In this document: piece after piece, positions 52,393-61,870 of the stretch
Position numbering within the stretch: the stretch's first letter is position 1
Layout of the letters: every line of letters begins with the position of its first letter
Source: an uncultured Prevotella sp.
Lineage (GTDB): Bacteria; Bacteroidota; Bacteroidia; Bacteroidales; Bacteroidaceae
NCBI GenBank assembly: GCA_946403845.1
Contig: CAMJBL010000002.1
Coordinates: 62,001 to 126,000, forward strand
DNA length: 64,000 bases
Direction: 5' to 3'
Notes under the pieces: generated by a model
Database searches by the model: none
What the model was told of the DNA's origin: nothing
Seen by the model: the letters and a program-made list of their open reading frames with translations, nothing else
Made by a program: the position numbers and the translations under genes

Positions 52393-53631
52393 TTATAATT
52401 CCAGGTCGCCGTCGAACACTTCGTGCCAAGGCAGACCTTGTTTGTTCAATTGTTCCATGAAAGGATCGGGATCGAAGTCCTCTACGTTCCAGACACCCGG
52501 CTTTTTCCAGATGCCCTTGACGAACATCATCGCGCCGATCATGGCAGGTACGCCTGTGGTGTAGCTCACGCCCTGCATACCAGTCTCCTTATAGGCCTCC
52601 TGGTGCTTGCAGTTGTTATACACATAATAGGTGCGCTCCTTGCCGTCCTTGATACCACGGATACGACAGCCGATAGAGGTCTCGCCTTCGTAGTTCTCGC
52701 CCAGATCCTGTGGGTTAGGCAGTACAGCCTTTAAGAACTGCAGGGGCACGATCTTCACCTTTGCCGTTTTTCCGCTTCCATCAGCCAGCGGCGCCTCGTA
52801 CTCGATCTCGTCGATACGGCTCATGCCGATGTTCTGAATCACATCGAGGTGTTTCAGATACTGCTCGCCAAAGGTCATCCAGAAACGGCCTTGTTTGATG
52901 GTGGGATAGTTCTTCACCAGCGACTCCAACTCCTCATGGTGCAGCAGATAGCTCTCGCGAGGACCGATGTTGGGGTAGGTGAGGGGCTTGTGGATCTCCA
53001 GGGGTTCTGTCTCAATCCACTGTCCGTCTTTATAGTAGAGACCTTTCTGGGTAATCTCGCGGATGTTGATCTCAGGGTTGAAGTTCGTGGCGAAGGCATG
53101 GTGATGGTCACCAGCGTTGCAGTCCACAATGTCGAGATAGTGGATCTCGTCGAAATGGTGCTTGGCCGCATAGGCCGTATAGACACCAGACACACCTGGG
53201 TCGAAGCCACAGCCAAGGATGGCTGTCAGATCTGCCTGTTCGAAACGGTCCTTGTAAGCCCATTGCCATGAGTACTCAAAGTGTGCCTCGTCCTTCGGCT
53301 CATAGTTGGCAGTGTCGAGATAGTTACAGCCACAGGCCAGACAGGCATCCATAATGGTCAGATCCTGATAGGGCAGGGCGAGATTGATGACGAGCTCAGG
53401 CTTGTAGTCGTTGAAGAGTGCCTTCAGCTGCTCCACATCGTCAGCATCCACCTGGGCCGTCTTGATGTCCATCTTATAGCCAGCCTTATGGATATCCTCC
53501 ACAATCTTGTCACACTTGGCCTTACGACGACTGGCAATCATAAAGTCGGTAAACACGTCAGCATTCTGGGCAATCTTGAATGCTGCTACCGTAGCGACGC
53601 CTCCGGCGCCAATCATTAATACTTTTGCCAT
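52393..53631 (-). CDS. Saccharopine dehydrogenase family protein, probably carboxynorspermidine synthase
   Basis: 412 residues from ATG 53631 (MAKVLMIGAGGVATV; Rossmann GxGGVA). Contains ASRRKAKCDKI, YLDTANYEPKDEAHFEYSW, GCGFDPGVSGVYTAYA and GCRIRGIKDGKERTYYVYN, the pattern of carboxynorspermidine dehydrogenase/synthase of the spermidine route found in gut Bacteroides. Lysine-pathway saccharopine dehydrogenase is the alternative. nspC is not in the window. It follows the DUF6621 gene by 16 bases and precedes recA by 26, so they may be cotranscribed. Confidence 0.82.
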   Translation of the reverse strand: MAKVLMIGAGGVATVAAFKIAQNADVFTDFMIASRRKAKCDKIVEDIHKAGYKMDIKTAQVDADDVEQLKALFNDYKPELVINLALPYQDLTIMDACLACGCNYLDTANYEPKDEAHFEYSWQWAYKDRFEQADLTAILGCGFDPGVSGVYTAYAAKHHFDEIHYLDIVDCNAGDHHHAFATNFNPEINIREITQKGLYYKDGQWIETEPLEIHKPLTYPNIGPRESYLLHHEELESLVKNYPTIKQGRFWMTFGEQYLKHLDVIQNIGMSRIDEIEYEAPLADGSGKTAKVKIVPLQFLKAVLPNPQDLGENYEGETSIGCRIRGIKDGKERTYYVYNNCKHQEAYKETGMQGVSYTTGVPAMIGAMMFVKGIWKKPGVWNVEDFDPDPFMEQLNKQGLPWHEVFDGDLEL

Positions 53632-53647
53632 AATTGTTAGTTTTATG

Positions 53648-54253
53648 TTATTCTGTCTTGATTTCGTCTCCACGGATACCGAGCGCAGCCATCAGCGAGT
53701 AGCCGAGCATCTCCTGTCGGAAGTTCCCGCCTGTCATCGGCTGCATGGAAAATACCGTCACGCGCTTCTCTTCATCATCGACATGACGGAGCGCCTCGCG
53801 TACCTTATTATATATAGTAGGGTCCTCAGCATTCGGAATGACCATCAGCCGCTTGACTTCCTTCTGTTGGCAGATAAGCGTCAGCGCCTCGATCAGCAGT
53901 TGCTCACTGTCGGCAATAGCCTCGATGGTATGGGCATTGAGCATGAACTCGCCCAGTTTTCCCTGGAAGGCCTTGCCCGTCAGATCGTTGGCATAGTTGC
54001 CTGGGACGAAGTTCTCCATCTCGGTCTTCGCTTTCTGATGTATGAACACAACCTGTGTTTGGTGACTGCCCTTACGTAGTCCACCATCGAGGGCAACGCA
54101 CTCCAGCCATCGGGCCATATCAGCCTGCGGTATGCGACGGCCAATCATGCGCTCGAAGTTCACAATGAGGTTGAATGCCACTTTGTCAACGTAGTCTGCG
54201 TCAACAAGTATCACATTTTCACTCCATTTTATATCCTGTTCGTTGTTGTTCAT
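53648..54253 (-). CDS. DUF6621 family protein
   Basis: 201 residues, cytosolic. NVILVDADYVDKVAFNLIVNFERMIGRRIPQADMARWLECVALDGGLR and VKRLMVIPNAEDP look like a Bacteroidales-specific family; I recall it as DUF6621. The N-terminal ILVDADY and central strand pattern suggest a PIN/NYN-like fold, which is inference. Its TAACTTTGTAGC box (about 54259-54270, minus) leaves a very short leader. Confidence 0.65.
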   Translation of the reverse strand: MNNNEQDIKWSENVILVDADYVDKVAFNLIVNFERMIGRRIPQADMARWLECVALDGGLRKGSHQTQVVFIHQKAKTEMENFVPGNYANDLTGKAFQGKLGEFMLNAHTIEAIADSEQLLIEALTLICQQKEVKRLMVIPNAEDPTIYNKVREALRHVDDEEKRVTVFSMQPMTGGNFRQEMLGYSLMAALGIRGDEIKTE

Positions 54254-54377
54254 ATCAGGCTACAAAGTTACATTAATTTGTGGACTTTACCAAATTATAA
54301 AGGATTTTTTAGCATTTCATTTCAGAATTGATATAAATCAATCGGAAAATCATAAATTGTGGGTGAAAAATCAAATA

Positions 54378-54489
54378 TTGGGGGCTGAAACTGAAAAATA
54401 GCTATACCTTTGCAAACGAAACAACTACTGACAGAATATTACCATTAATTGGTACAAAAATCCCCGGTGCTTGGCATCGGGGATTTTTT
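54378..54489 (+). ncRNA. Candidate small RNA, about 70 bases
   Basis: A promoter (TTGG 54378-54381, 21 bases, TATACCTTTGC 54403-54413) is followed about 40 bases later by a strong terminator with no gene between. The predicted RNA (about 54420-54489) has a small TACCA-TTAAT-TGGTA hairpin, then the terminator ATCCCCGGTGC-TTG-GCATCGGGGAT plus T run (54460-54489). The same hairpin can also end the rhamnose operon on the minus strand. Confidence 0.45.
54460..54489. terminator. Terminator of the rhamnose operon (bidirectional)
   Basis: An 11-base stem with a TTG loop lies 15 bases beyond the aldolase stop, with T runs in both directions. Confidence 0.92.
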
Positions 54490-54503
54490 GTTTCTGCAGC
54501 TTG

Positions 54504-55325
54504 TTAGCAAGGGCGCTTCTTGGGGAGATTGAAGGCATCCTGTACTTCCTTCATCTGTTCGAAGGTCATGCCGTCGGGCTCAGAACCCATGCTACGGGCA
54601 CACATATAGATGTTGGCTGCCTTACAAAGCACATCTGTCTGGTCGAAGGCATCCATGATATCCGTTCCTACGGCTACTGTACCATGTTTCTCCCACAGAA
54701 CGACATCGTGCGTCTTGATCTGTTCGAGGGTTGCCTCTGCCAATTCCACAGAAGAGGGCATGGCATAAGGTACGATGCCAATACCCAGCGGTGCAAAGGC
54801 GAGGGTCTCAGGAATCATCGACCACAGCACCCGAGTCATCTCGTCACCCTTCAGGAAGCGCTGGATATGGCTCATGGCCACCAGCTCGATGGGGTGGGTA
54901 TGAAGGGTGGCCTTATAGCACGAACCAGTCTCCAGAAGATAATTCTGCAAAGCGAGGTGTGTGGGTAACTCTGAGGTCGGCACCACAGGCTCATCGGCAA
55001 TCACCACGTATGAGGCACAGTCGTCGCAGATGCGGATAATACTGCCGTTCTGCATGGGGAACTTGGCAAGATCGCGCATGCGCTTGCCCGTACCTTTACA
55101 ATAGAAATACTTACCTTTCAGCTGGGGCAGGACCATGCCAATCTGCTTCACTTCTGAGATGGCCTTCAGGGATTTACATGCCTCGTCCATATATTCGGTA
55201 ACGTTGACGGTGATGTTACCACCGTTACGTTCTGCCCATCCTTTCTGCCAGAGGTAGCCAGTCACCTCGGCAATCTGATCAATGACGGCCTTCAATTCGG
55301 CACGTCCGTCTAATATACTTGCCAT
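54504..55325 (-). CDS. rhaD: L-rhamnulose-1-phosphate aldolase
   Basis: 273 residues from ATG 55325. Splits rhamnulose 1-phosphate to dihydroxyacetone phosphate and L-lactaldehyde; class II, zinc. Motifs: GYLWQKGWAERNGGNIT, THLALQNYLLETGSCYKATLHTHPIELVA (zinc His pair), VVLWEKHGTVAVGTD (third His). It is the last gene of the operon. In Bacteroides nomenclature this is rhaA. A lactaldehyde reductase gene is not seen nearby. Confidence 0.96.
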   Translation of the reverse strand: MASILDGRAELKAVIDQIAEVTGYLWQKGWAERNGGNITVNVTEYMDEACKSLKAISEVKQIGMVLPQLKGKYFYCKGTGKRMRDLAKFPMQNGSIIRICDDCASYVVIADEPVVPTSELPTHLALQNYLLETGSCYKATLHTHPIELVAMSHIQRFLKGDEMTRVLWSMIPETLAFAPLGIGIVPYAMPSSVELAEATLEQIKTHDVVLWEKHGTVAVGTDIMDAFDQTDVLCKAANIYMCARSMGSEPDGMTFEQMKEVQDAFNLPKKRPC

Positions 55326-55338
55326 ATTACTTATTCTT

Positions 55339-56673
55339 TTAATAGTTGTCACCATACCGTTCCTTGGTGATATCTTCGAGTGAACGGCCACGGGTCTTCG
55401 GTGCTCCTATGAAGCCCACGACGAGTGAGATGGTAAGGAGGACAATCATACAGAAGGCTGCAATCATGAAGCCCTCACCGTTATCACCATAGATATAGGT
55501 GAAGATCAGTCCCCATACAGCCGACAGGCCACGGACGATGAAGAACATCAGTCCCTGGGCACCAGCACGGAACTTTGCTGGGAAGAGCTCTGAGCCCCAT
55601 AGGGCATAGAAGATCTGTGGCGACGTACCACCCTGAATACCCCAGAGGATGGCGAAGAGCCAGAGACCGATCATACCATTGACGCCAATGGTGACAATCA
55701 CCAGCCAAGCGGCAATGGCTACGAGCAGACCGAAGGTATAGATGGCCTTATGTGAGGTCTTGTCGATGAGCTTCGAAACGATGAATGTGATGCCCACGAT
55801 GATGGCCCATTGTATGCAGTTCATCCAGTTGGCCGTCTCGTTGCTTACCCCACCTGCCGTCTCATAGATATGCGGCTGGAAGAAGCCCATCACGGAGGCT
55901 ACGAGGTTCCAGGTGAGATAGATGGTAGCCAGGAAGATCACGGTGCGAACGGCAATCTTATTAGAGAACAGCACTTTGATGTTGTCCATCAGGCCCGTCT
56001 TCTCAACAGCATCCTTCTGGGCGGTAAATTCTGCACTCTCCTGCAGTCTGCGCTGCAGGTTCCAGGCAATGAACGCTACCACAAACAGGGTAAAGAACAC
56101 GATACGTGACGAATAGGCGTTGACAGCCTCCTGCGACATATCGGCTCCACCAAACAGGTGCGCCACGGATTCTACCCATCCAAACAGATAGCCACCAGGT
56201 GCAAAGAGCATGCCGAAGAGCAGGATGCACATCGGACCAACACCCCACGACATCTGGGATATGCAGATATTACGACCACGGTTGTTGATTTCACTGCTTT
56301 CTGAGATGTAGGTCCATGATGCGGGAACACCCACACCCACGGAAATGCCCGTCACCAGAAATCCGCATAACAGCATGGGGAAGTTCATGCTGAACATGAT
56401 GAGCAATACGCCCAGCATATAAACCAGCAGGTTGTAGGTGAAGATGAACTTACGACCATATTTGTCTGCCAGGAATCCGCCGATGATGGCACCTATAGCA
56501 GCACCCAGACAGTTGGCGCTGATAAAATTGAGCCAGCCCAGATGGACTTCGGAGAGTCCCAGGTAGTTCTGCCAGAGCGTCAGTCCGCTGGCACCAGCTA
56601 CGATAGCGCCGGCATCGAGATAATTGGTGAGAGACACTGCAATGGTGCTCTTCAAAGAACCGGAATTTGCCAT
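55339..56673 (-). CDS. MFS sugar permease, probably for L-rhamnose
   Basis: 444 residues, 12 helices. Sugar-porter-like motifs: NYLDAGAIVAGASGL, GFLADKYGRKFIFTYN between TM2 and TM3, and the PASWTYISESSEINNRGR loop. The operon position between isomerase and aldolase suggests L-rhamnose, as with the Bacteroides rhaP. Substrate is inferred from context only. Confidence 0.9.
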   Translation of the reverse strand: MANSGSLKSTIAVSLTNYLDAGAIVAGASGLTLWQNYLGLSEVHLGWLNFISANCLGAAIGAIIGGFLADKYGRKFIFTYNLLVYMLGVLLIMFSMNFPMLLCGFLVTGISVGVGVPASWTYISESSEINNRGRNICISQMSWGVGPMCILLFGMLFAPGGYLFGWVESVAHLFGGADMSQEAVNAYSSRIVFFTLFVVAFIAWNLQRRLQESAEFTAQKDAVEKTGLMDNIKVLFSNKIAVRTVIFLATIYLTWNLVASVMGFFQPHIYETAGGVSNETANWMNCIQWAIIVGITFIVSKLIDKTSHKAIYTFGLLVAIAAWLVIVTIGVNGMIGLWLFAILWGIQGGTSPQIFYALWGSELFPAKFRAGAQGLMFFIVRGLSAVWGLIFTYIYGDNGEGFMIAAFCMIVLLTISLVVGFIGAPKTRGRSLEDITKERYGDNY

Positions 56674-56685
56674 TTCTCTTAATGC

Positions 56686-57939
56686 TTAGTTCCTTTTTGA
56701 TGTGACGTCCTTCTCGTATTTCTGGATGGCTGCGATGTACTCCTCGCCAACAGGCACGTTGTTCTTCAGGTTGAAGTAATCGAAGACAGCGCCAAACGGC
56801 AGACTCTTGGCCTCTTCCATCAGGGCGAGACGTTCGAAATACTGTCCGTTGTCCTCATACTCGCGCAGTTTCTGCTTCGGTTCGAGCAGGGCCTGAAGGA
56901 TGCACTTCTGCGTGGCACGGGTTCCGATGATATAGGCACCGATACGGTTGATAGAGGCATCAAAGTAGTCGAGACCGACGTGGGCACGATTCAAAGCGTC
57001 ACAACGGACCAGTTCCTTGAAGAGATCCAGGGTCTGGTCGTTCATAATCGTCACATGGTCAGAATCCCAACGCACAGGACGAGACACATGCAGCATCAGT
57101 TCCGGCACGTACATCAGCAGGGTGGAGATGAAGTCAGAGACATTCTCCGTCTGCTCATAATGACCTGTATCGAGGGTGTACATCTGCTTGCGGGTGGCAC
57201 AGTAGGCGGTAAAGAAGTCGTGTGAGCCAACGGTATAACTCTCCAGTCCGATACCAAAGAGCTTAGCCTCGAAGCAGTTCTTCACGCCATCGAGCTTCTC
57301 TTCCATAATCTCGTCGAGTGAGGCGGCGAGGATCTCACGGTACTTCTTACGCTGTACGGGCATGTCCTTCGAACCGTCGTGAACCCAGATATTCATGATA
57401 CAATGATCGTTCTGTGCCTTACCCATGGCATCGGCAATACGACGACAACGCTTCGTATGCTCAATCCAGAAGTCGCGGATGCCCTTATCGGGATTCGAAA
57501 GGGTCAGGTTACCGCTCTTCGGATGAGAGAAACTGGTGGAGTTGAAGTCGAGCTTCATGTTGTTCTCCTTGGCCCACTGGATCCAGCTCTCGAAGTGCTT
57601 TACCTCTACCTGGTCACGATCTACAAACTGACCGCCGAAGTCTCCATAGATCTCGTGGAGGTTCAGACGGTGATTACCTGCGAGGAGGGTCTTCACAAAC
57701 TCAATGTCCTGGCGTACCTCATCAATATTACGGGCACGACCAGGATAGTTACCTGTGGCCTGGATACCTCCTGAGAGTGCATCGTTACGCTCAAAACCTA
57801 CTACGTCGTCTGTCTGCCAGCAATGCAGTGAGATCTGTTGCTTCTGAAGCTGGTCAAGTACTGCATCAGTATCGACACCGACAGCTGCATAGCGATCTTT
57901 CGCTACGGCATAAGCTTTTTCAATTAGTTCTGTTTTCAT
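56686..57939 (-). CDS. rhaA: L-rhamnose isomerase
   Basis: 417 residues, normal length. Interconverts L-rhamnose and L-rhamnulose with Mn2+. Motifs: QQISLHCWQTDDVVGFE, ATGNYPGRARN, LNLHEIYGDFGGQFVDRD, MNIWVHDGSKD and LDTGHYEQTENVSDF with metal ligands. Named rhaI in Bacteroides. Twelve bases separate it from the permease start. Confidence 0.98.
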   Translation of the reverse strand: MKTELIEKAYAVAKDRYAAVGVDTDAVLDQLQKQQISLHCWQTDDVVGFERNDALSGGIQATGNYPGRARNIDEVRQDIEFVKTLLAGNHRLNLHEIYGDFGGQFVDRDQVEVKHFESWIQWAKENNMKLDFNSTSFSHPKSGNLTLSNPDKGIRDFWIEHTKRCRRIADAMGKAQNDHCIMNIWVHDGSKDMPVQRKKYREILAASLDEIMEEKLDGVKNCFEAKLFGIGLESYTVGSHDFFTAYCATRKQMYTLDTGHYEQTENVSDFISTLLMYVPELMLHVSRPVRWDSDHVTIMNDQTLDLFKELVRCDALNRAHVGLDYFDASINRIGAYIIGTRATQKCILQALLEPKQKLREYEDNGQYFERLALMEEAKSLPFGAVFDYFNLKNNVPVGEEYIAAIQKYEKDVTSKRN

Positions 57940-57961
57940 AATTCGTTTTTTATTTTATTTC

Positions 57962-57998
57962 CGATTATTCTGATTACTCTGATTATTCTGATTACTCA
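57962..57998. repeat. 9-base tandem repeats at the rhamnulokinase stop codon
   Basis: On the minus strand TCTGAGTAA, TCAGAATAA, TCAGAGTAA, TCAGAATAA run from the last codons of rhaB toward rhaA. The stop TAA is in the first unit and an in-frame TAA recurs every nine bases. Confidence 0.85.
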
Positions 57999-59470
57999 GA
58001 AATTTTCTGAAATCTTTGGAAGGCCTGATCCCAGATGGCTTCGTCTTCGGGCTCATATTTCACGAGATCCAGCGAGTTGGCAATAATCTGGCGCATCTCC
58101 CAGATGTCGTTCACCAAATGGGCTGCCTTTGCCTGTAGCATAATGTTGCCGATAGCCGTGCCTTCCTGAGGGCCTGCCAAAACAGTAGCGCCTGTGGCAT
58201 TCGCCGTAAACTGATTCAGATACTTGTTGAGGCTTCCACCGCCGATGATATGGAGCACTTCGAGTTTGAAGGGCGCAAATTCCTGCATCCATTGGAATAC
58301 CTGCTTATAGCGCAGGGCCAACGAGTCGAAGATGCAACGGCAGATTTCCGCAGGCGTTTCCGGTATGGGCTGATTGGTCTTGCGACAATACTGCTGGATG
58401 GCCTCGATCATGGAATCGGGGTTTGCAAACTGCGCATCATCGGGATTGATCAGACTGCGGAAGGCCTCTACCTGCATCGCCGAACCTTGCAGTTCCGGGT
58501 GAGAGAGTTTGCGGACTTCCTCCGGCCACTCTTTGCGACACCGTTCATAGAGCCACATGCCACAGATGTTTTTCAGGAAACGGGTAGTTCCTTCAATACC
58601 GCCTTCGTTGGTGAAATTACGCTCGTAGCTCAGGTTGTTGATGATGGCATCCTTGGTTTCGATACCCATCAGACTCCATGTGCCACTCGACAGATAGGCG
58701 AATTTCTCGTCTTTTGCAGGAACGGCGGCTACAGCAGAGCCTGTGTCATGCCCAGCAACAGCGATCACAGGTACAGGACCTAATCCGGTCATTTTCTGAA
58801 CCTCATCTGTTAGCGTGCCAATGAGCGTGCCAGGATCAACCATCTTGCCAAACATCGCGCGTGTCAGTCCTAAGGATGACAGCAGGCGTTCATCGAGCTG
58901 TTTGGTGCGAGGATCCAGTAATTGCGAGGTGGAGGCAATGGTATATTCGCACACCTCTTTACCTGTCAGCATCCAACTCAGGGCATCGGGCACAAACAGA
59001 ATCTTCTGGGCATGCTTCAAAGCCGAATTCCCTTCACGCTTCATGGCATAGAGTTGGAAGATGGAATTGAAGTTCATCAGCTGGATGCCCGTAATATCAT
59101 AGACCTCCTTCCGCGAGATGATATGCTGCAGGTAGTCGTCCATCGCCTCGAAGGTAATAGGATCACGATAGGCACGGGGATTTCTGAGAATGGCATTGTC
59201 GTCGCCAATCATCACGAAATCCACACCCCAGGTGTCGATGCCGATGGAGGTGATCTGCAGCCCTCGCTGAGCCACCTCTTTCAGTCCACGGATCATCTCA
59301 AAATACAGGGCGTAGATGTCCCAATAAAAATGACCGCCCTGCTCGATGAGATTATTGGGGAAACGGGTTATTTCCTCCAGATGGAACCGTCCTTCATCAA
59401 TGCTGCCGATGATGGTTCTTCCACTGGTGGCACCCAAGTCCACAGCAAAGAAATATTGTTTCTGATCCAT
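57992..59470 (-). CDS. rhaB: Rhamnulokinase
   Basis: 492 residues from ATG 59470, FGGY kinase family. Phosphorylates L-rhamnulose. Motifs: FFAVDLGATSGRTIIGSID, TSIGIDTWGVDFVMIG, PVIAVAGHDTGSAVAAVP, YLSSGTWSLMGIE and LHIIGGGSLNKYLNQF. First gene of rhaB-rhaA-permease-rhaD; a TACCTTTGC box at 59512-59520 (minus) is the operon promoter. Called rhaK in Bacteroides. Confidence 0.97.
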   Translation of the reverse strand: MDQKQYFFAVDLGATSGRTIIGSIDEGRFHLEEITRFPNNLIEQGGHFYWDIYALYFEMIRGLKEVAQRGLQITSIGIDTWGVDFVMIGDDNAILRNPRAYRDPITFEAMDDYLQHIISRKEVYDITGIQLMNFNSIFQLYAMKREGNSALKHAQKILFVPDALSWMLTGKEVCEYTIASTSQLLDPRTKQLDERLLSSLGLTRAMFGKMVDPGTLIGTLTDEVQKMTGLGPVPVIAVAGHDTGSAVAAVPAKDEKFAYLSSGTWSLMGIETKDAIINNLSYERNFTNEGGIEGTTRFLKNICGMWLYERCRKEWPEEVRKLSHPELQGSAMQVEAFRSLINPDDAQFANPDSMIEAIQQYCRKTNQPIPETPAEICRCIFDSLALRYKQVFQWMQEFAPFKLEVLHIIGGGSLNKYLNQFTANATGATVLAGPQEGTAIGNIMLQAKAAHLVNDIWEMRQIIANSLDLVKYEPEDEAIWDQAFQRFQKISE

Positions 59471-59584
59471 ATTTGTTTCAGTGATTGTTTTGCAGTTTGT
59501 AATTTGTGATTGCAAAGGTACTAACAATCTGAGGGCTCTACCTTTGTTATTTGATTTTTCATCTCGAAATTTTGATAATGGTTC

Positions 59585-59616
59585 TTGGTGCTATCGAATA
59601 ATTGTTGTACCTTTGC
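59585..59616 (+). promoter_or_regulatory. Promoter of nhaD
   Basis: TTGG, 19 bases, TACCTTTGC; divergent from the rhamnose operon promoter about 70 bases away (59512-59520, minus). Confidence 0.72.
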
Positions 59617-59657
59617 AGCAGAATTCCAAACAATCACTTAAAAAATGAGTTAAAGCC

Positions 59658-60989
59658 ATGTCTATTCTGACTATTTTGATTGTCGCCGTGTTCTGTGTAG
59701 GCTATTTGTGTATTGCCCTTGAGAGCCTGACGAAGATTAACAAGGCAGCCATTGCCTTGCTGATGTGTGTGTTATGCTGGACACTGCTGATGACAGGTCC
59801 TGCGATGTATTATCCTTCCGTAGCCGAGGGCGATGTGATTCATCATATCGCGGAAGTCATTGAGCACCATCTGGGTGATGCGGCAGGGACACTCTTCTTC
59901 CTGATGGGTGCCATGACCATTGTGGAGATTGTCGACTCCAACGGCGGTTTCAACTTTGTGCGTGACACGATGAAGACCCGTTCCAAGCGCAAGTTGATGT
60001 GGCGTATGGCCTTTATGACCTTCTTCCTCTCGGCCATTCTGGATAACCTGACGACGAGTATCGTGATGATCATGGTGCTTCGAAAGTTGGTGCAGAGTCG
60101 GGGTGATCGTCTGATATATGCGGCCCTTGTCGTGATTTCCGCCAACTCCGGAGGCGCCTTCTCGCCCATTGGTGATGTCACCACCATCATGTTGTGGATT
60201 AAGGGTGTGATTACCACACAAGGCGTGATTACCGAGATATTCATTCCGTCGTTGGTGTCGATGCTGATTCCTGCCTTCATCCTGCAATATCAGTTGAAGG
60301 GTAAGTTCGATAAGGAGCAGAATCTGCCTAAGGCCGATGTCAGCCAATTCACGAAAACCCAGCGAGACATCATCTTCTGGCTTGGTGTCGGTGGTCTGTG
60401 CTTCGTGCCTATTTTTAAGACGCTGACCCATCTGCCACCGTTTATGGGCATCCTGTTGGTATTAGGTGTCCTCTGGACGGTTACAGAGATCTTCCATTAT
60501 AACACGTCTGAGGATGATACGATGGCCAAGCGTGTGAGTGACCTGCTCTCCAGAATTGACCTGTCTACCATTATGTTCTTCCTTGGTATTCTGATGGCTG
60601 TAGCCGTGCTCCAGGAGATTGGTGTGCTGACAGCCCTCGGACAAGGTCTGAATGAGGCCTTTGCAGGCAATTATTACCTGATCAACGGTATTATTGGCGT
60701 GTTGTCGAGTATTGTCGACAATGTGCCTCTGGTGGCTGGCTGTATGGGCATGTACCCTGTTGCCGCTGAAGGTGCGATGGCTATCGATGGTATCTTCTGG
60801 CAGCTGTTGGCCTATTGTGCCGGTGTCGGAGGCTCGATGCTGATTATCGGCTCTGCAGCTGGTGTCGTTGTGATGGGACTGGAGAAGATCACCTTCGGCT
60901 GGTATATGAAGAAGATTACCTGGATAGCCTTTGCGGGTTATCTGGCAGGTATCCTAATCTATTGGGTAGAGCGGATGCTGTTCTTCTAA
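59658..60989 (+). CDS. nhaD: Na+/H+ antiporter NhaD
   Basis: 443 residues, about 12 helices, ion transporter superfamily. Motifs: ALLMCVLCWTLLMTG, FFLMGAMTIVEIVDSNGGFNF, LSAILDNLTTSIVMIMV, VVISANSGGAFSPIGDVTT and LSSIVDNVPLVAGCMGM with conserved Asp/Asn. Exports Na+ (Li+) for protons. It separates the rhamnose operon from its probable regulator, and its 3' end overlaps the AraC-type gene by four bases. Confidence 0.95.
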   Translation: MSILTILIVAVFCVGYLCIALESLTKINKAAIALLMCVLCWTLLMTGPAMYYPSVAEGDVIHHIAEVIEHHLGDAAGTLFFLMGAMTIVEIVDSNGGFNFVRDTMKTRSKRKLMWRMAFMTFFLSAILDNLTTSIVMIMVLRKLVQSRGDRLIYAALVVISANSGGAFSPIGDVTTIMLWIKGVITTQGVITEIFIPSLVSMLIPAFILQYQLKGKFDKEQNLPKADVSQFTKTQRDIIFWLGVGGLCFVPIFKTLTHLPPFMGILLVLGVLWTVTEIFHYNTSEDDTMAKRVSDLLSRIDLSTIMFFLGILMAVAVLQEIGVLTALGQGLNEAFAGNYYLINGIIGVLSSIVDNVPLVAGCMGMYPVAAEGAMAIDGIFWQLLAYCAGVGGSMLIIGSAAGVVVMGLEKITFGWYMKKITWIAFAGYLAGILIYWVERMLFF

Positions 60990-61858
60990 ACCTGACTGCG
61001 GGCCTCACTCGGCTTGCAGCCCATCTTCGCCTTGAATTTGGCAGAGAAATAGTCTGGCGACTCGAAATTCAGTCGGTAGGCTATTTCTTTTATCGTGAGG
61101 TCTGTTGTTGACAAAAGCTCCTTGGCGCGCAGCAACCGCAAGTCCTGCTGATAGGTGGCTGGCGACAGACCCGTATATTCCTTGAACAGCTTTCTGAAAT
61201 TACTATAGCTCACGCCTAAGTCTTCCGCAATCTTCTGGATGGTGAGATCACTCTCCAGTGATTGGCGGATGCGGAGACGGGCGCGATTGATCATATCCAC
61301 ATGCAGTTGGTTCTTGTTGAGTTCGATGTTACGCTCCAGCGAATACATCATGCCAATGAGGTAGTTCACGATGCCCGCCATGAGTTGCTGCGAATAGGCA
61401 TTCTCCTTGGTGGCCTCGTCGAGGGCGCGCTGATAGAGCGACTCTAAGACAAAGGAATAGCCGACATGATAGATGGGCTTCTCAGGGGTGAGGAATCCCG
61501 CTGTCACGCGATCGTCCATATTCTTCCCCTTAAAGCCAATCCAATGGCTCTTCCAACCTGTACGGGGATTCGGATGATAGGTGTGCCATTCGCCAGGGAA
61601 AACCAGAAACATATCACCAGCCTTGATCTTCGTCTCCGGACAATGGGCACTCTGGAAGACACCTTCGCCCTCGGGATTGTAGAGCAACTGGTATTCGTCG
61701 AGCACTCTGCCTTTCTCGAGATTGAAATAATAACCGTCCGCATGACCTTTCGTGGGGTAGTCCTCACCAGGGGCAATCTCTTCATACCCCACCGTACTGA
61801 CGGTCAGTCCCCATAGGGCATCGCGGTCATTGGCCAGCAAATAGCTACTTGTCTGCAT
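60986..61858 (-). CDS. AraC family transcriptional regulator
   Basis: 290 residues. N-terminal cupin-like sensing domain (GEDYPTKGHADGYYF, FPGEWHTYHPNP) and C-terminal double helix-turn-helix (IAEDLGVSYSNFRKLFKEYTGLSPATYQ; IKEIAYRLNFESPDYFSAKFKAKMGCKPSE). Bacteroides rhamnose operons are controlled by the AraC-type RhaR, so this is a candidate regulator of the nearby rhaB operon. Linkage to the sensor kinase 12 bases upstream allows another role. Confidence 0.92.
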   Translation of the reverse strand: MQTSSYLLANDRDALWGLTVSTVGYEEIAPGEDYPTKGHADGYYFNLEKGRVLDEYQLLYNPEGEGVFQSAHCPETKIKAGDMFLVFPGEWHTYHPNPRTGWKSHWIGFKGKNMDDRVTAGFLTPEKPIYHVGYSFVLESLYQRALDEATKENAYSQQLMAGIVNYLIGMMYSLERNIELNKNQLHVDMINRARLRIRQSLESDLTIQKIAEDLGVSYSNFRKLFKEYTGLSPATYQQDLRLLRAKELLSTTDLTIKEIAYRLNFESPDYFSAKFKAKMGCKPSEARSQV

Positions 61859-61870
61859 CTTATCCTCGTT

